DNA from: Gnetum montanum
Lineage: Eukaryota > Streptophyta > Gnetopsida > Gnetales > Gnetaceae
Assembly: GCA_015680685.1 (NCBI GenBank)
Contig: MNCI01029478.1
Span: 8,426-71,328 of the forward strand
Length of the DNA: 62,903 bases
Direction: 5' to 3'
Shown: piece by piece, positions 35,290 through 45,664 of the stretch
How the letters are laid out: the number at the start of each line of letters is the position of its first letter
Numbering within the stretch: the stretch's first letter is position 1
Made by a program: the position numbers and the translations under genes
Notes under the pieces: generated by a model
The model's input: only the letters and a program-made list of their open reading frames with translations
The model's database searches: none
Told to the model about the DNA's origin: nothing

Positions 35290-37199
35290 ATTCTTCTAAA
35301 CTCAATTAATGTTCATGTCTAGGTTACAAGCTATGGTTAGTGTATGTAGCTTAGTCTAAATTGGCAAGGTAGTTAATTTTTCATACACTAATTCATATGA
35401 AGAATACCTTATAGGAATTTTTTAGGTAGATCAATGAGCCCATAGAGCATCATTAAGCTTGGTGCTCTAGCCCTTTCTATATCAACTAAGGTCCCTAGTA
35501 AGAATTTGTATAATCTTCTAATCTATTACTCTATCTTGTCTATTTTCTCGGGGATGGTATGGTATGTTCAATTTATGTTTGATCCCAAGATGTTTCATAA
35601 GTTTCCTAAATTTAGCTCCTATAAAATATGTTTCATTATTTAAAATGAATATTCTAGGTACTCCAAATTGATTCATCAGATGTTAATGAAAGAATTTAGT
35701 TGCTATCACAATTATGTAATCTTTAACTATAATAGCTTCTAGCCATTTTATGCAATAATCAACTACAATAATTACATATGATTTTTCATTCAACATAGAT
35801 ATGATGGAACCCATAAAATGAAGTCCCTAGATAACAAATGATTCTAAAAACTATATCAATTATTGTGGTCCTACATATTTGGCTATTATTTCTCTATCTC
35901 TTTCACATCTCTCATAGGATTATGCAAATGAGTGTGCATCTTTCAATAAGATGGGTAAAAAATATCCAACTATGATAATTTTTATTATTTTTCAATTTCC
36001 TACATAGTGGCCTCTACATGGTCCCTAATGTGCATCTTGGTAGATCCTTTCTTGATTTCCTTCTAGAACATATCATCTAATCAAATCATAAATACAAATT
36101 TTATAAAGACTATCATTGATTTCAATAAAGTGCTTAACCTAATGAAGGAATTTTTTCTTTTCTTTCCATATTCCATTCAATAGAATCTTCTTGAGTGGTG
36201 AGATAGATGAGATAATTTGTCAACCAGGATTTCTTTACTATAGGATCTATATTCATTACTGCTTTTGTGAATAGTAGTTCATCTAGAAATTGATTGGATA
36301 AAGGTTCTTCATCATCTTCTTTTTCTCATCTTAACTAAGGTAAATGATCTATTTCCATCTTCTTAGTTCCTTTGTGATCAATCATACTAATGTTGAATTC
36401 ATGTAGAACCACAAGCCATCAAATGACTCAGAGGCTTATCATAGTTTTATTCATTAAAAATCTTAAGATTGTTGTAATTACTATGGACATAGAAAGGATA
36501 GCCTAGTATATAAGCTCAAAATTTTTCTAATGTATACACCACTACCATTAATTCCTACTATATGGTGGGATAATTAAGTTGTAATCCTACTATTTTATGT
36601 CTTGCATAGTGAATATAGTATGGTCTTTTCTATCATCTAACTCTATAAGCACAACACCAAGAACATAATTGGATGTGCTTGTCATCATGTGAAAATGTCT
36701 GGTCTCATTTGGATCTTGCAAGATTATAGTCTCTACCAATTTCTTCTTTAGACTCTTAAATATCTTTTCACANGTAGTCTCTACCAATTTCTTCTTTAGA
36801 CTCTTAAATATCTTTTCACACTTATATAACCAAATAAAGATTTATCTTTCATAGTTAACTCTATTAGTGATTTAGCAATTTTTAAGAAATTCTCAATAAA
36901 TCTTCTATAGTATCTAGTATGACCAAGGAATGATTAAATATCTTTAACTATTTGTGGTCTTTGTGTATTATCCTATATGAATCTTATTTTATCTAGATCT
37001 CCCTAAATTTCATTTTTAAAAATTTCTTACACTATAACAATACCATTTTGTACCATTAATTGGCTTTTTAATCAATTATTCTTTAGATTTGTCTTAACAC
37101 ATCTTTTCAATACATTCTGTAAACAATCTAAGGCTTGTTCAAATTCAAAAATATATGTAGAAAAATAATTCATAAAAACTTCTACTCTATTACTAATAT
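35290..37199 (-). pseudogene. Ty3/gypsy pol relic (RT to integrase), minus strand
   Basis: It begins at the RT active-site region (VEVFMNYF for VEVFMDDF, both Asp affected; ~37160-37199), then SFLGHTRYYRRFIENF, and the RT/RNase H connector at 36590-36840 (KSLKKKLVETIILQ, TSNYVLGVVLIEL). Integrase lies at about 35300-35900: MGSIISML, VDYCIKWLEAI, FGVPRIFILNN (second catalytic Asp lost), SPYHP-like and ENRQDRVID. The sequence resembles the Athila-like element at 55770-58400. It contains the N/46-bp duplication at 36727-36820. It is cut at its right end by a copia LTR. Confidence 0.82.
36727..36820. other. Gap N with 46-bp perfect duplicated flanks
   Basis: 36727-36772 and 36775-36820 are identical and flank an N at 36773. 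As with 16606, this looks like an unmerged contig overlap. Removing one copy restores the normal spacing of the RT/RNase H connector. Confidence 0.8.
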
Positions 37200-37200
37200 G

Positions 37201-37570
37201 TGTGAAATATGATGACTAGATGTTTCACAAAAGAATTAGATAGATCTCATTCACAAATCTATGTTAAATAAGATTAGATGTTATTCATGTAGTTCCTATC
37301 TAATCCCATGTTTAGTTCATCCCCTATTAAGAAGATCCTTAAATGAGATGATAAAGATCATCCCCATGATTTCCTAGATCATGCTTATCCCTCCAAATCT
37401 ATTTTTCAGAGATCAAGGCCTATATAACTATAGCAACACATATTCATTAGTAAAAAAAAAAAAAAAAAAAAAAGAATTTAAGAGAGTTTCAAAAGAGTGT
37501 GTTTGTTCTAACTAAGTTCTTTAGTTTCTTTTAGCTTAGATCATAGATCTAGGGTCCTTTAGATTTTTCA
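37201..37570 (+). mobile_element. 5' LTR of a copia element (~370 bp)
   Basis: From TGTGAAATATGATG to TTTTTCA, directly followed by a primer-binding site. It has a TATATAA box at 37421-37427 and a 22-bp A tract at 37452-37473. It is inserted at the RT active-site codons of the Ty3 relic on its left. Confidence 0.75.
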
Positions 37571-37572
37571 TT

Positions 37573-37584
37573 TGGTATCAGAGC
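37573..37584 (+). promoter_or_regulatory. Primer-binding site (copia, tRNA-iMet)
   Basis: A perfect TGGTATCAGAGC, two bases after the LTR end. Confidence 0.9.
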
Positions 37585-37621
37585 AGGTTAGTTGAGATTC
37601 TTGACAACAAATCTTTCTAGA

Positions 37622-38745
37622 ATGGCCCAAAATCACAGATAAGTATCTTTCCAAGTTCCTATTTTTAATGTAGATAATTATAAGTACTAGATAATCAAGA
37701 TGGAGACATTTTTTATCTCAAAAGATCTATGGGATTTTGTTAAAAATGGGTTCCAAGATGTTGATTAAGAAACATGTCAAGCCTTGAACGAACAAAAAAA
37801 AATGAAGTGAAGGAGCTTTGTAAGAAAGATTCAAAAGAATTATTCATCATTCAATTAGAAGTGATAATCTTTCCCAAGATTTTCATTCATCGAACTAGCA
37901 AAGCTACATGGGTTGCACTGGAGATTGCATATAAGGGATCATCAAAAGTTTGTATTGTCAAGTTACAAGTTTTAAGGGAGGATTTTGAATCGTTGCGCAT
38001 GCTAGATTCGGAGAATATTGATCAATACATTAGCCTATTTCAACAAGTTCGAAATGGACTTGAATCTTGTAGAGAAACACTTGAGGAAAGGCATGCTATT
38101 GAAAAGATCCTTCGAAGTGTAACCAAACGATATGATCCCATTGACGTGGCCATTGAAGAAGTAAGAGATCTTAATAAGATGACCATGGTTGTGCTCATAG
38201 AAAGCTTAAGGACATATAAGAAAACAATTGTTGATCATGAGGATTCAACAAAAAATGCATTTTAAGCATAATTTTAGAGGACATTCAATCAAATCAAAAT
38301 CAACATCAAAGATCCTTTAGCACATCCTCATTCAAAGGATGTGAATGCAATCATGGAAAATCTAAAGGTTATGGTTGTGGAAGATGAAATCAATCAAGGG
38401 AAGGTATGCATTGTCATTTTTACGATACCAATACCCACAATACTCTTGAATGTTGGTGAAGGAAGAAGTATGAAAAGAAGGGCAAAGCAAAAATTATAGA
38501 ACATGATGATTAGCAAAAGGATCATCAAAATGATGAGCAATTATTTTATATTGAAAAGGAGGAAGATCAACTCATGGTCTCTACAAAGGTTCTAGATGTT
38601 GGCAACAACAATAATATTTGGTATGTTGATAGTAGGTGTAACAATCAGATGACCTAGAATAAGAAACTATTCTCAAGTTTAGAAAATGTGATGGAAAGAT
38701 AACTATAGGTGATGGTCTTTCATCAGTTCCATGCAATGATTTATA
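37622..38745 (+). pseudogene. Copia gag and start of protease, truncated
   Basis: Starts at ATG 37622 (MAQNH). It has early in-frame stops, then a 163-codon open segment at 37774-38265 with copia Gag (UBN2) features: KATWVALEIAYKGSSK, VKLQVLREDFESLRM, GLESCRETL. The zinc knuckle near 38410-38455 reads CHFYDTNTHNTLEC, with the second Cys replaced by Tyr. The protease start WYVDSRCNNQMT (38622-38657) has DSG as DSR. Element sequence ends abruptly near 38745 within the GAG-pre-integrase lead-in; the rest of pol and the 3' LTR are absent. Confidence 0.85.
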
Positions 38746-39189
38746 ACAAGGCCGTAAATCGCCGTCCTGATGATTAACCGCCGGTTCTTTTTTGATCCCA
38801 AGCCAATTAACTGGGCTTCAATATGTTATTAAAACATAAAGTATCATAAATATTAAAATTGGAGAAACAACCGATTAAACAACCATAGCTTTTTTTTATT
38901 TTAGAGTTTCATAACAGCATTATTTACCTAATGCTTCATCCAGTGATTTAGGCTGTGCCTTTATATTAAGGTTACAACTTGCTTTGAGGCATTTTAAAAA
39001 CATTCATCATACTACTAAAGAGATATTGCTTTAACTTACAAAAATGTCCAAGTTATCTGAGTCACCGAAATTTTTCCGAATTCATTTTTTAAACCGAGCA
39101 GAACTTTAATCATTGGTTCCAGAAGATGAACATAGCCATGAAATCACATCACCTACGACAACGGGTTAGATATCTGGAGGATACAACAC
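38746..39189. other. Unassigned, low-copy-looking segment
   Basis: Base composition changes at 38746 to a mix with CG-containing words and no transposon motifs. Possibly flanking DNA of a host gene fragment. Confidence 0.3.
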
Positions 39190-40344
39190 CTACAACTGCT
39201 GCACAGCGGTCTCAATTTCAGAGGACCGCAACTCAAAAAATCTGGATGAATTTATATGAAGGAGGGCAGGTAAGGTTGGCCGGGGATGTTGAAGGTCGCT
39301 TACTGGAAATTTAGCCAGAAAGGTAGAAAATACGATGAAAAATGCATCACATAGAAAAAAGAGAAGAAACCAAAATTATAAGATGGTTTGTACTCCATAC
39401 TTCTAACCATAATTTCAGATGGTGGATGGTGTAGCAGTTACCATAAGAACATAACCATGGTAGGTGGTGTTCCGGATTCCCATCAAACATTTACGCACTC
39501 TCCATTTTTATGTGCCGCAGTTCTTTGGAGACTTGCCGGTCCCATCAAATATTTTTTAAAAAGGTACGCAGTCCATTTTTATATCCTGCAGCATGAATAA
39601 TTTTAAGCACTTTTATATCGTGCAGCATGAAAATGTACACGGAATAATTTAAGCAGTTCTCCATTGTCATTACCTAATCTTGAGATTAAAATTTATATGC
39701 CCGCGTGTTTCCCGAATGCAGTCTAGAAATAATTAATCATGAGATTAAAATTCTTGTACTTGTATGCCAGGTGCAGTGCACTTCTCCATTGTCATTACTT
39801 AATCATGACATCAAATTTCTTGTGCTTGGATGCTCTGAGTGCAGTGCAGACTTATGAGTTAGATACGAAGCAGTTCTCAGGAGATTTGCCGGTTCCGATG
39901 GAACATTAACATAATGATTCGAAGAAAATAGAAAAAAAAAAAAGGTACACCCTATACATTTTTATGTTCTGTAGCATGAAAGCATACACGGAATAATCTA
40001 AGCACTTCTCCATTGTCAATCATGAGATTAAGGTTTTTGTCCTACGTGCCGGGTGCAATGCACTTCTCCATCGTCCATACTTAGATCATGAGATTAAAAT
40101 TCTTGTGTCCAGTTGCCCCGGGTGCAGTGCAGACTTTAAGAGTTACTTACACCTTGCTGCTATCTTTGGAGACTTGCGTAAACGGGATATTATCTATCAC
40201 ATGATATTCTGAGGAATCAAATTTAAATGTTCCTGTGATTTGGTTGTATTCATGTTGCATGCAGCCTACTGGCCAAGCTTTTATTTTCTTATTCATCATG
40301 GTGGCCTCTAGGAGGTGCATGATGCATGCAGGAACAGACACCAT
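39190..40344 (-). pseudogene. Possible two-exon end of a host gene or gene fragment
   Basis: On the minus strand, 40344-40151 encodes 64 residues starting at an ATG and ends at a strong donor (GGT|GTAAGT). A second piece, 39241-39190, follows an acceptor (CATCCAG|A) and continues in the same phase for 16 residues to a TAG. The split Val codon matches (phase 2). The peptide contains KAWPVGCMQHEYNQITGTF and ends FELRSSEIETAVQQL. The composition is unlike the transposon remnants, but I do not recognise the family. A splice-like acceptor just before the ATG (CATGTCAG) means this could be the last two exons of a longer broken gene. It could also be chance. Confidence 0.3.
39590..40135. repeat. Interspersed tandem repeats, ~75-bp units
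   Basis: At least five diverged copies of CTTCTCCATTGTCAT...AATCATGAGATTAAAATTCTTG...GGTGCAGTGCA occur near 39660, 39735, 39785, 40005 and 40065. A companion unit (GCAGCATGAA...TACACGGAATAAT) is near 39590, 39625 and 39970. If the two-exon model is right, the repeats fill its intron. Confidence 0.7.
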
Positions 40345-41186
40345 TTTCTGACATGATTAAAGTTTACGGTGCTGTGATACACCAACATTCAAAAATATAA
40401 ACGAAAAAGATGTGATATCGCCGATTACGTGGAAAATGAAATAGTAGTTTTCATAAATCGATGGCTTTAGAAAGCCAAAGATTCTTTCGCCTTTCGTTGG
40501 TCCTAAACCTTTTCACTTTTTCTGGGCCAAGCTCGTGCACATAGTATGTGAACGCACTTAAAGATAGGAATTTTGTTTGCTAATAATTAGTTTTATTCTC
40601 TTCATGTTTTCAGCCTGGAATGTAAGGGTGTATGCTTGTATGGTCGTTGCGGCGAGTTTCCTTAATCAACAATTCCAAAAACCATTGTAGCTTATTCTTT
40701 TTACATTTTCCAGTGGGTTCCTGGGGAAAATGCTGCCAAATCACGAGTGCACTCGTCATTAAAAAACATATATATATAAAATATAAATGTTTGGAACAAA
40801 TGTTTATTCAAAAGTGAGTTCATTTAGTGGTAGATATGTTTTTTAATAATAAGTTTGGAGGTTGAATTCTAATTTAACAAAACATTTTCCCATTTAGCAT
40901 AGCATAAGCTTTTTTAATGGAAAACCTTTTATCCTCTATGTTTTTACTTTAAAAATTTTCTTTCAAAGCTTTTGAGCAAAGAGATTTTATCTTCTACCAT
41001 AAAGTTAACATGTAATGTCTTTCATCAATGAGTCTTGGGGAATTGTTGATATAATGGTTGGTTTAATTATTTTAATTATTAGTCATTATAAGTTTGATTA
41101 ATTAGTTATTATGAGTTTGATTAGTACTATTTGATTTAATCTTGTATTAGTCCTTGTTTCAATCTATCATGTATATATTAAGTTGT
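40345..41186. other. Spacer with no assigned gene
   Basis: Two weak signals: a good + strand splice acceptor (TTTTTACATTTTCCAG at about 40698-40713) followed by a short open WVPGENAAKSR frame, and a purine run before TGTTGATATAATGG (about 41034-41055) that could be the start of an old copia 3' LTR. Neither could be extended. Confidence 0.3.
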
Positions 41187-42080
41187 ATCATCATCATCAT
41201 CCTATTCTTGTTCTAACAAAATAGGTTTCTTTCTCATGTCCTTTTTGGTCTCCTTTTTCTTTAGCAACCTTTTTTCTACACTTTATATATGATCTTCTTT
41301 GTACATGTCCAAATTATCTAAGATGCCATTTTTATAACTTGTCTCAAAGAGAATTCACACCAATTTTTTCTTTGATGTTTATATTTTGCAATTTATTTCT
41401 TCTAGTAATATTAAATTGTTTCTATCATGCTAATTTGTTAGTCATGCCCCTTTTGTACTACCCAATAGTGGGTCTAATTACTATCGTGTAAAATTTTCCC
41501 TTTAGTTTTATTGAAATTTTTTTATCTTGTCTTTATTTTGACCATCTTACCTCAATCCTATTTCTTATATCTTTATTAATTTCACCATTGGATTGGAGCA
41601 CTAGGTAGCCAAATTGTTTGCAATTAGGAACTTTTTCTCTTTGAATTATTACTTTTATTTCACTACCATTTATGTTATTGAAATTGCATTTCATATATCT
41701 TACCTTATTTCTACTAATTTTTAAGTGTTTTAATTCTATAACATGTCTCCACTTCTCTATTTTAGAAATAATATTTCTTGGAGCTATATTCACCAATACA
41801 ATATGATTTACAAATAATGTATACAAAAGAATTTCAATTTGTAGTGTCTTTATTAATTCATCTATAATAATGATAAATAAGTATTGCCTATGTGTAGACC
41901 CTTGATGTAGATCTACTATAATCGGAAAATCATGTGCAATTCCACAATATATTATAATTTAGTAGTAGCTCTTTCATACATGTCTTGAATTACACTAATA
42001 TATTTATTAGGAAAGTATAGTATATAAATATTGTAAGTAATTTGGGATATGTAGCCTAAGCATTTCATTCCTCTCCACTG
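41187..42080 (-). pseudogene. RTE-clade LINE, RT 3' end
   Basis: The best open segment (41533-41826) reads YTLFVNHIVLVN where plant RTE elements have FADDIVLVDE, then KIEKWRHVIELKHLKISRNK, VRYMKCNF and QFGYLVLQSNGEINKDI. Upstream (to ~42080) the remains of the preceding RT blocks appear. Downstream, the C-terminal GHVQRR...RGRPKKTW-type block is visible as KKVAKEKGDQKGHEKE. The coding end is followed at once by a (GAT)n run (41187-41203), the short microsatellite tail usual for RTE LINEs. The catalytic Asp pair is lost. Confidence 0.8.
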
Positions 42081-42599
42081 TTTTTATCTTAATCTTACAA
42101 TCAAATTCCAATATTAACCAAGAAAAATTTATGGTAACTAGAGTTTTCAAATATTAGTTGAATCATGTGATATTTGGAAGGGGGAGTAATTTTGATACAT
42201 TGAAGTTATGCTCCCACCTAAATACATTAAAGTTATGCTACTATCTCTAAAATCCTTAGAAAAGGTAAACAAGATAATTAGGTTTCAAATAGAAGAAGGA
42301 TAAAAGGGCACTTCTCTACATACAAAGATTGAAGGGTTCAAGTAGATCTTTTATCTATTTGTTGTAAGTGTACATTTCAAAGTCAATATAGGATTTTTTG
42401 GCAAATCAGTTTTATAGTATGAGTAGCGTGAAAATCATATGTGGTATGAGTAACGTAAAGATGTACATTTACAAAGTTAAGAAAAAATTATGAAGCTTTA
42501 GAAATGTTATATTTTAAAAGTTTAAGTGAGATTTTCTATATTAAAGATACTATTAATAAAATCATAGAAGAGGAAGGGTTAAGTGAACAACACATATTT
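42081..42599. other. Spacer, possible old polypurine tract
   Basis: AT-rich. GGAAGGGGGAG at 42177-42187 resembles a polypurine tract but no matching LTR could be defined. Confidence 0.3.
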
Positions 42600-45510
42600 G
42601 AGAAAATTTTAAAATATCTCCTTTTAAATTAGATCCTATTATTGCTCTTGAATAGTCAAGATTTACTAGTATTGTCCATTGATGAAGTAATGACTTCTTT
42701 ATATATACATAAAGAAAAAAATTAATAAAAAAGGAATAATATTTCTAGTAAAGAAGCTCTTATAATACAATGTGAAAATGTAGCTAATTCTAGTGATGAA
42801 GAAAGAAGAAACTCACAAAGGAAAGGAAGATTTTTGCAAAGAGGAAGTGGTTAAAGCTGAAGAAATGGCAAATTAAAATAAAACTAGGACAAAGGAAAGT
42901 CTTAAAATAGAGATAATGTAAAGGAAGAGGAAGATGTAGAATTAGTTTTTAGAGAAAAAGCATATATTAAATATCTTTATTCTCATACATTTGAGTTCTA
43001 TGTAGTTTTCTCATGAATATACATGAATCTATTTACGCTTATAAAGAAAACAAAGAATCTTTTTTGACTAATATAACTAGAGAAAATGAAGAAACTTATT
43101 GGTATGTGGATAGTAGTTACATTAATAATATAATGAGTAATAATGAATTGTTTTAAGAACTAGGGAAATCTATGAATATCAAAGTAATAATTGTAAATGG
43201 AATAGGATAAATAAAGATGAGAAAAAGAATATATTGATAAAGTATTTTAAATACCAAATATGAATTTGAATTTATTTATTGTTGGGTAATAGCAATCAAA
43301 TGTTATGAAATATTTTTTAAAGGTATTATTTGTACTATTTATGATAGTAAGAATCAATTGATGGCCAAAATTTCTATGACAAAGAATAGATTATTTTCTC
43401 TTAAAATCAATATGTATGTTCACCATCCTTTAAATGTTATAATAAAAGAATGAGAAATGGTTATGAAATTATGAATGTTACATTTGAGATTTAATGGTTT
43501 GAATCTTTTGCATAAATAGAATATGGTTTTAGGTTTTCATTTCGTTAAAAAACTAGTTGAGAATTGTAAAGTATACTTAGATGAAAAGATAAGGATTGTG
43601 AAGTATACTTATATGGAAAGTAATATAGATAAAAATTTCTAAGTAGTAGATCTTAGATTGCATCTATACCACTTGAACTTCATGCACTTAAATATCTATG
43701 GATTACTTGGTGTATATTCATTTTGAGGAATGAGGTAGTTTTATAAATTTCATTGCTAATTATAGTAGGAATATTTGAGTATATCTTATAAAAGGAAATT
43801 TTCATACATTAAAGAAGTTAAACAAGTTTAAAGTTATCATTAAAAATGAATATGGCAATTTTTAAAAATATTATGAACATATAGAAGTGGTGAGCATTTA
43901 TGAAATGAATTTATATCTAATTATAAGAAAATAGTATAAGAAAATAATTGACATCTTGACAAAATGGTGCTGCTAAGATAAAAATAGAACATTACTTGAA
44001 TTATTAGAGGTATGTTGCACACTAAAAATTATAAAGTTTTTGGATTGACACTATTTTGTGTGTATTATATATTTTGAATAAGTGTCATATCCTACAAGGA
44101 AGTTGACATCAATTACTCTATAAGAAGCATAAGTAAATGCATACCTAATTTAAAGCACATGAGAATTTGGTATGTATGTACCAAATGCTTTGAGGAAGAA
44201 GGTAGATGATCATGCTAAAATGTGTATTTTCATTAGCTATAATAAGAACTCAAAAGTATATAAATTATTTAATCCTTTAAGGAAAGAAGTAATAATTGGT
44301 AAGGATGTTACTTTTCAACAAAGAGAAAGAATGATAATGGCATGGAGATCCTAGAAATCAAAAGATTATAATTGAAGGTGTAGAAAACACTAGAACCAAC
44401 ACTCACAATTCTATAATATTAAGTACTACCAACCCTTCCTCTTCACCAACATCAAAACAAAAGAAAATGAGTTTTACAAATATTTACAAAAATTCTAGAT
44501 AGGTATCACTTAATAAAAATTCATATTTTTCTTTGTTTTCTAATGAAGATCACATATTTTTTTATGAAGTTAAACATGAGAAGTGAAGAAAAAGCTATGG
44601 GAGAAGAAATTGTTTCCATAGAAGGAAATCCATTTGGAAACTTGTAGACCTTTTCAAAGGTAAAAAAATAATTGATCTAAAATGATTGTACAAAATCAAG
44701 TGGAATGAAAAGGGAAGGTTAAAATATACAAGATAAGACTCATGGAAAAAGGATACAATCAAAAGGTATGTATTGATTATAATAATGTTTTCTTACTTAT
44801 ATCTAGAATGGATATAATTAGAATATTATTAGCATTTGCAACAACAAATAGCTAGAAAAATTTTAAAATAGATGTTAATTTTTTTTCCTAACATGGTAAA
44901 TTTGAAGGGAAAATTTTCATTAACTAACTACAAGTGTTTGAGTATGTAAAATGTAAAGTTCATAAATTGAAGAAAGCCTAATATGACCTTTAGCAAGAAC
45001 CAAGGAATTTGATGTGTTAGATCTTGGCTTGATGAGATATTTTATTAGCATTGAAGTATTACAAAATATCAAATGTATTTTTTTTTCTTAATATAAATAT
45101 ACTAAGAAAAGTTTTTTAAAAATTTACCATAAACAATTGTAAGGTTGTTTCTACACCAATTGTTCCAAGCATAAAGCTATTAAAAGATGATAACAATAAA
45201 GAAGCTGATGCTACATTATATAGAGGTATAATTGGAAATTCAATATATTTAACACATACCTGGCCAAATATTATGAATTTTTTGAGTAATTTATGTATAT
45301 TTATGAAAAATCCTAAATAATCACATCTTCAAGCCTAGAAAAGAATTATGACATATATTGAAGGAGAAACTAAATATGGTACTTATTATGCAAAGGAAAT
45401 TGATTCAAAGCTAATATGATACATAATAGTCATTTGAAAAGAAATTTAAATGATAGAAAAAGTACATATAGACATGTTTTTAGTTTTAGTACAAGTGTAA
45501 TTCCATTGTA
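42600..45510 (+). pseudogene. Ty1/copia gag-pol relic, plus strand
   Basis: Heavily broken. A degraded Gag tail (SSDEERRNSQRKGRF, ~42790) precedes the protease start YWYVDSSYINNIMSNNELF (43097-43152; DSG now DSS and the next Cys now Tyr). GAG-pre-integrase follows at ~43360-43710. The post-integrase block at 44172-44354 reads KCIFI-type MCIFISYNKNSKVYKLFNP. RT/RNase H covers 44660-45500 (RLMEKGYNQKVCIDYNNVF, STPIVPSIKLLKDD, ATLYRGIIGNSIYLTHTWP, and DRKSTYRHVFSFST at the end). No LTRs were found and the integrase core is largely missing. Confidence 0.82.
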
Positions 45511-45548
45511 ACACTCCTAAACCTAGACTTAGGCTAGAAAGCCATTAC

Positions 45549-45664
45549 TTAGGAAAATTGAATCACAACATATTAAAAACAAAAGAATGCTAAGAAAATT
45601 AATAAGTTAGGAAAATTGAATCACAACATATTAAAAACAAAAGAATGCTAAGAAAATTAATAAG
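45549..45664. repeat. Perfect 58-bp tandem duplication
   Basis: 45549-45606 is repeated exactly at 45607-45664 (unit begins TTAGGAAAATTGAATCACAA). Identity in otherwise decayed DNA implies a recent duplication or an assembly error. Confidence 0.95.

Larger units (their letters stand above)
32795..35290 (-). mobile_element. Gag-only LTR element, minus strand (LARD-like)
   Basis: A direct repeat, 32795-33010 and 34380-34590 (shared AGATATTATGAAAA, GATTACATCAAGATT, CATGAGGCTTTACAA), suggests a truncated 3' LTR and a full 5' LTR on the minus strand. The interior contains only gag-like fragments and no pol domain. The 5' LTR carries a motif array and TATA (34931-35219). A degraded primer-binding site is at 34325-34336. 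Confidence 0.6.

Noticed and set aside
37452-37473. 22-bp A tract as a LINE or retrogene poly(A) tail
   Set aside because: It lies inside a copia LTR between the TATA box and the primer-binding site, with no retrogene upstream.
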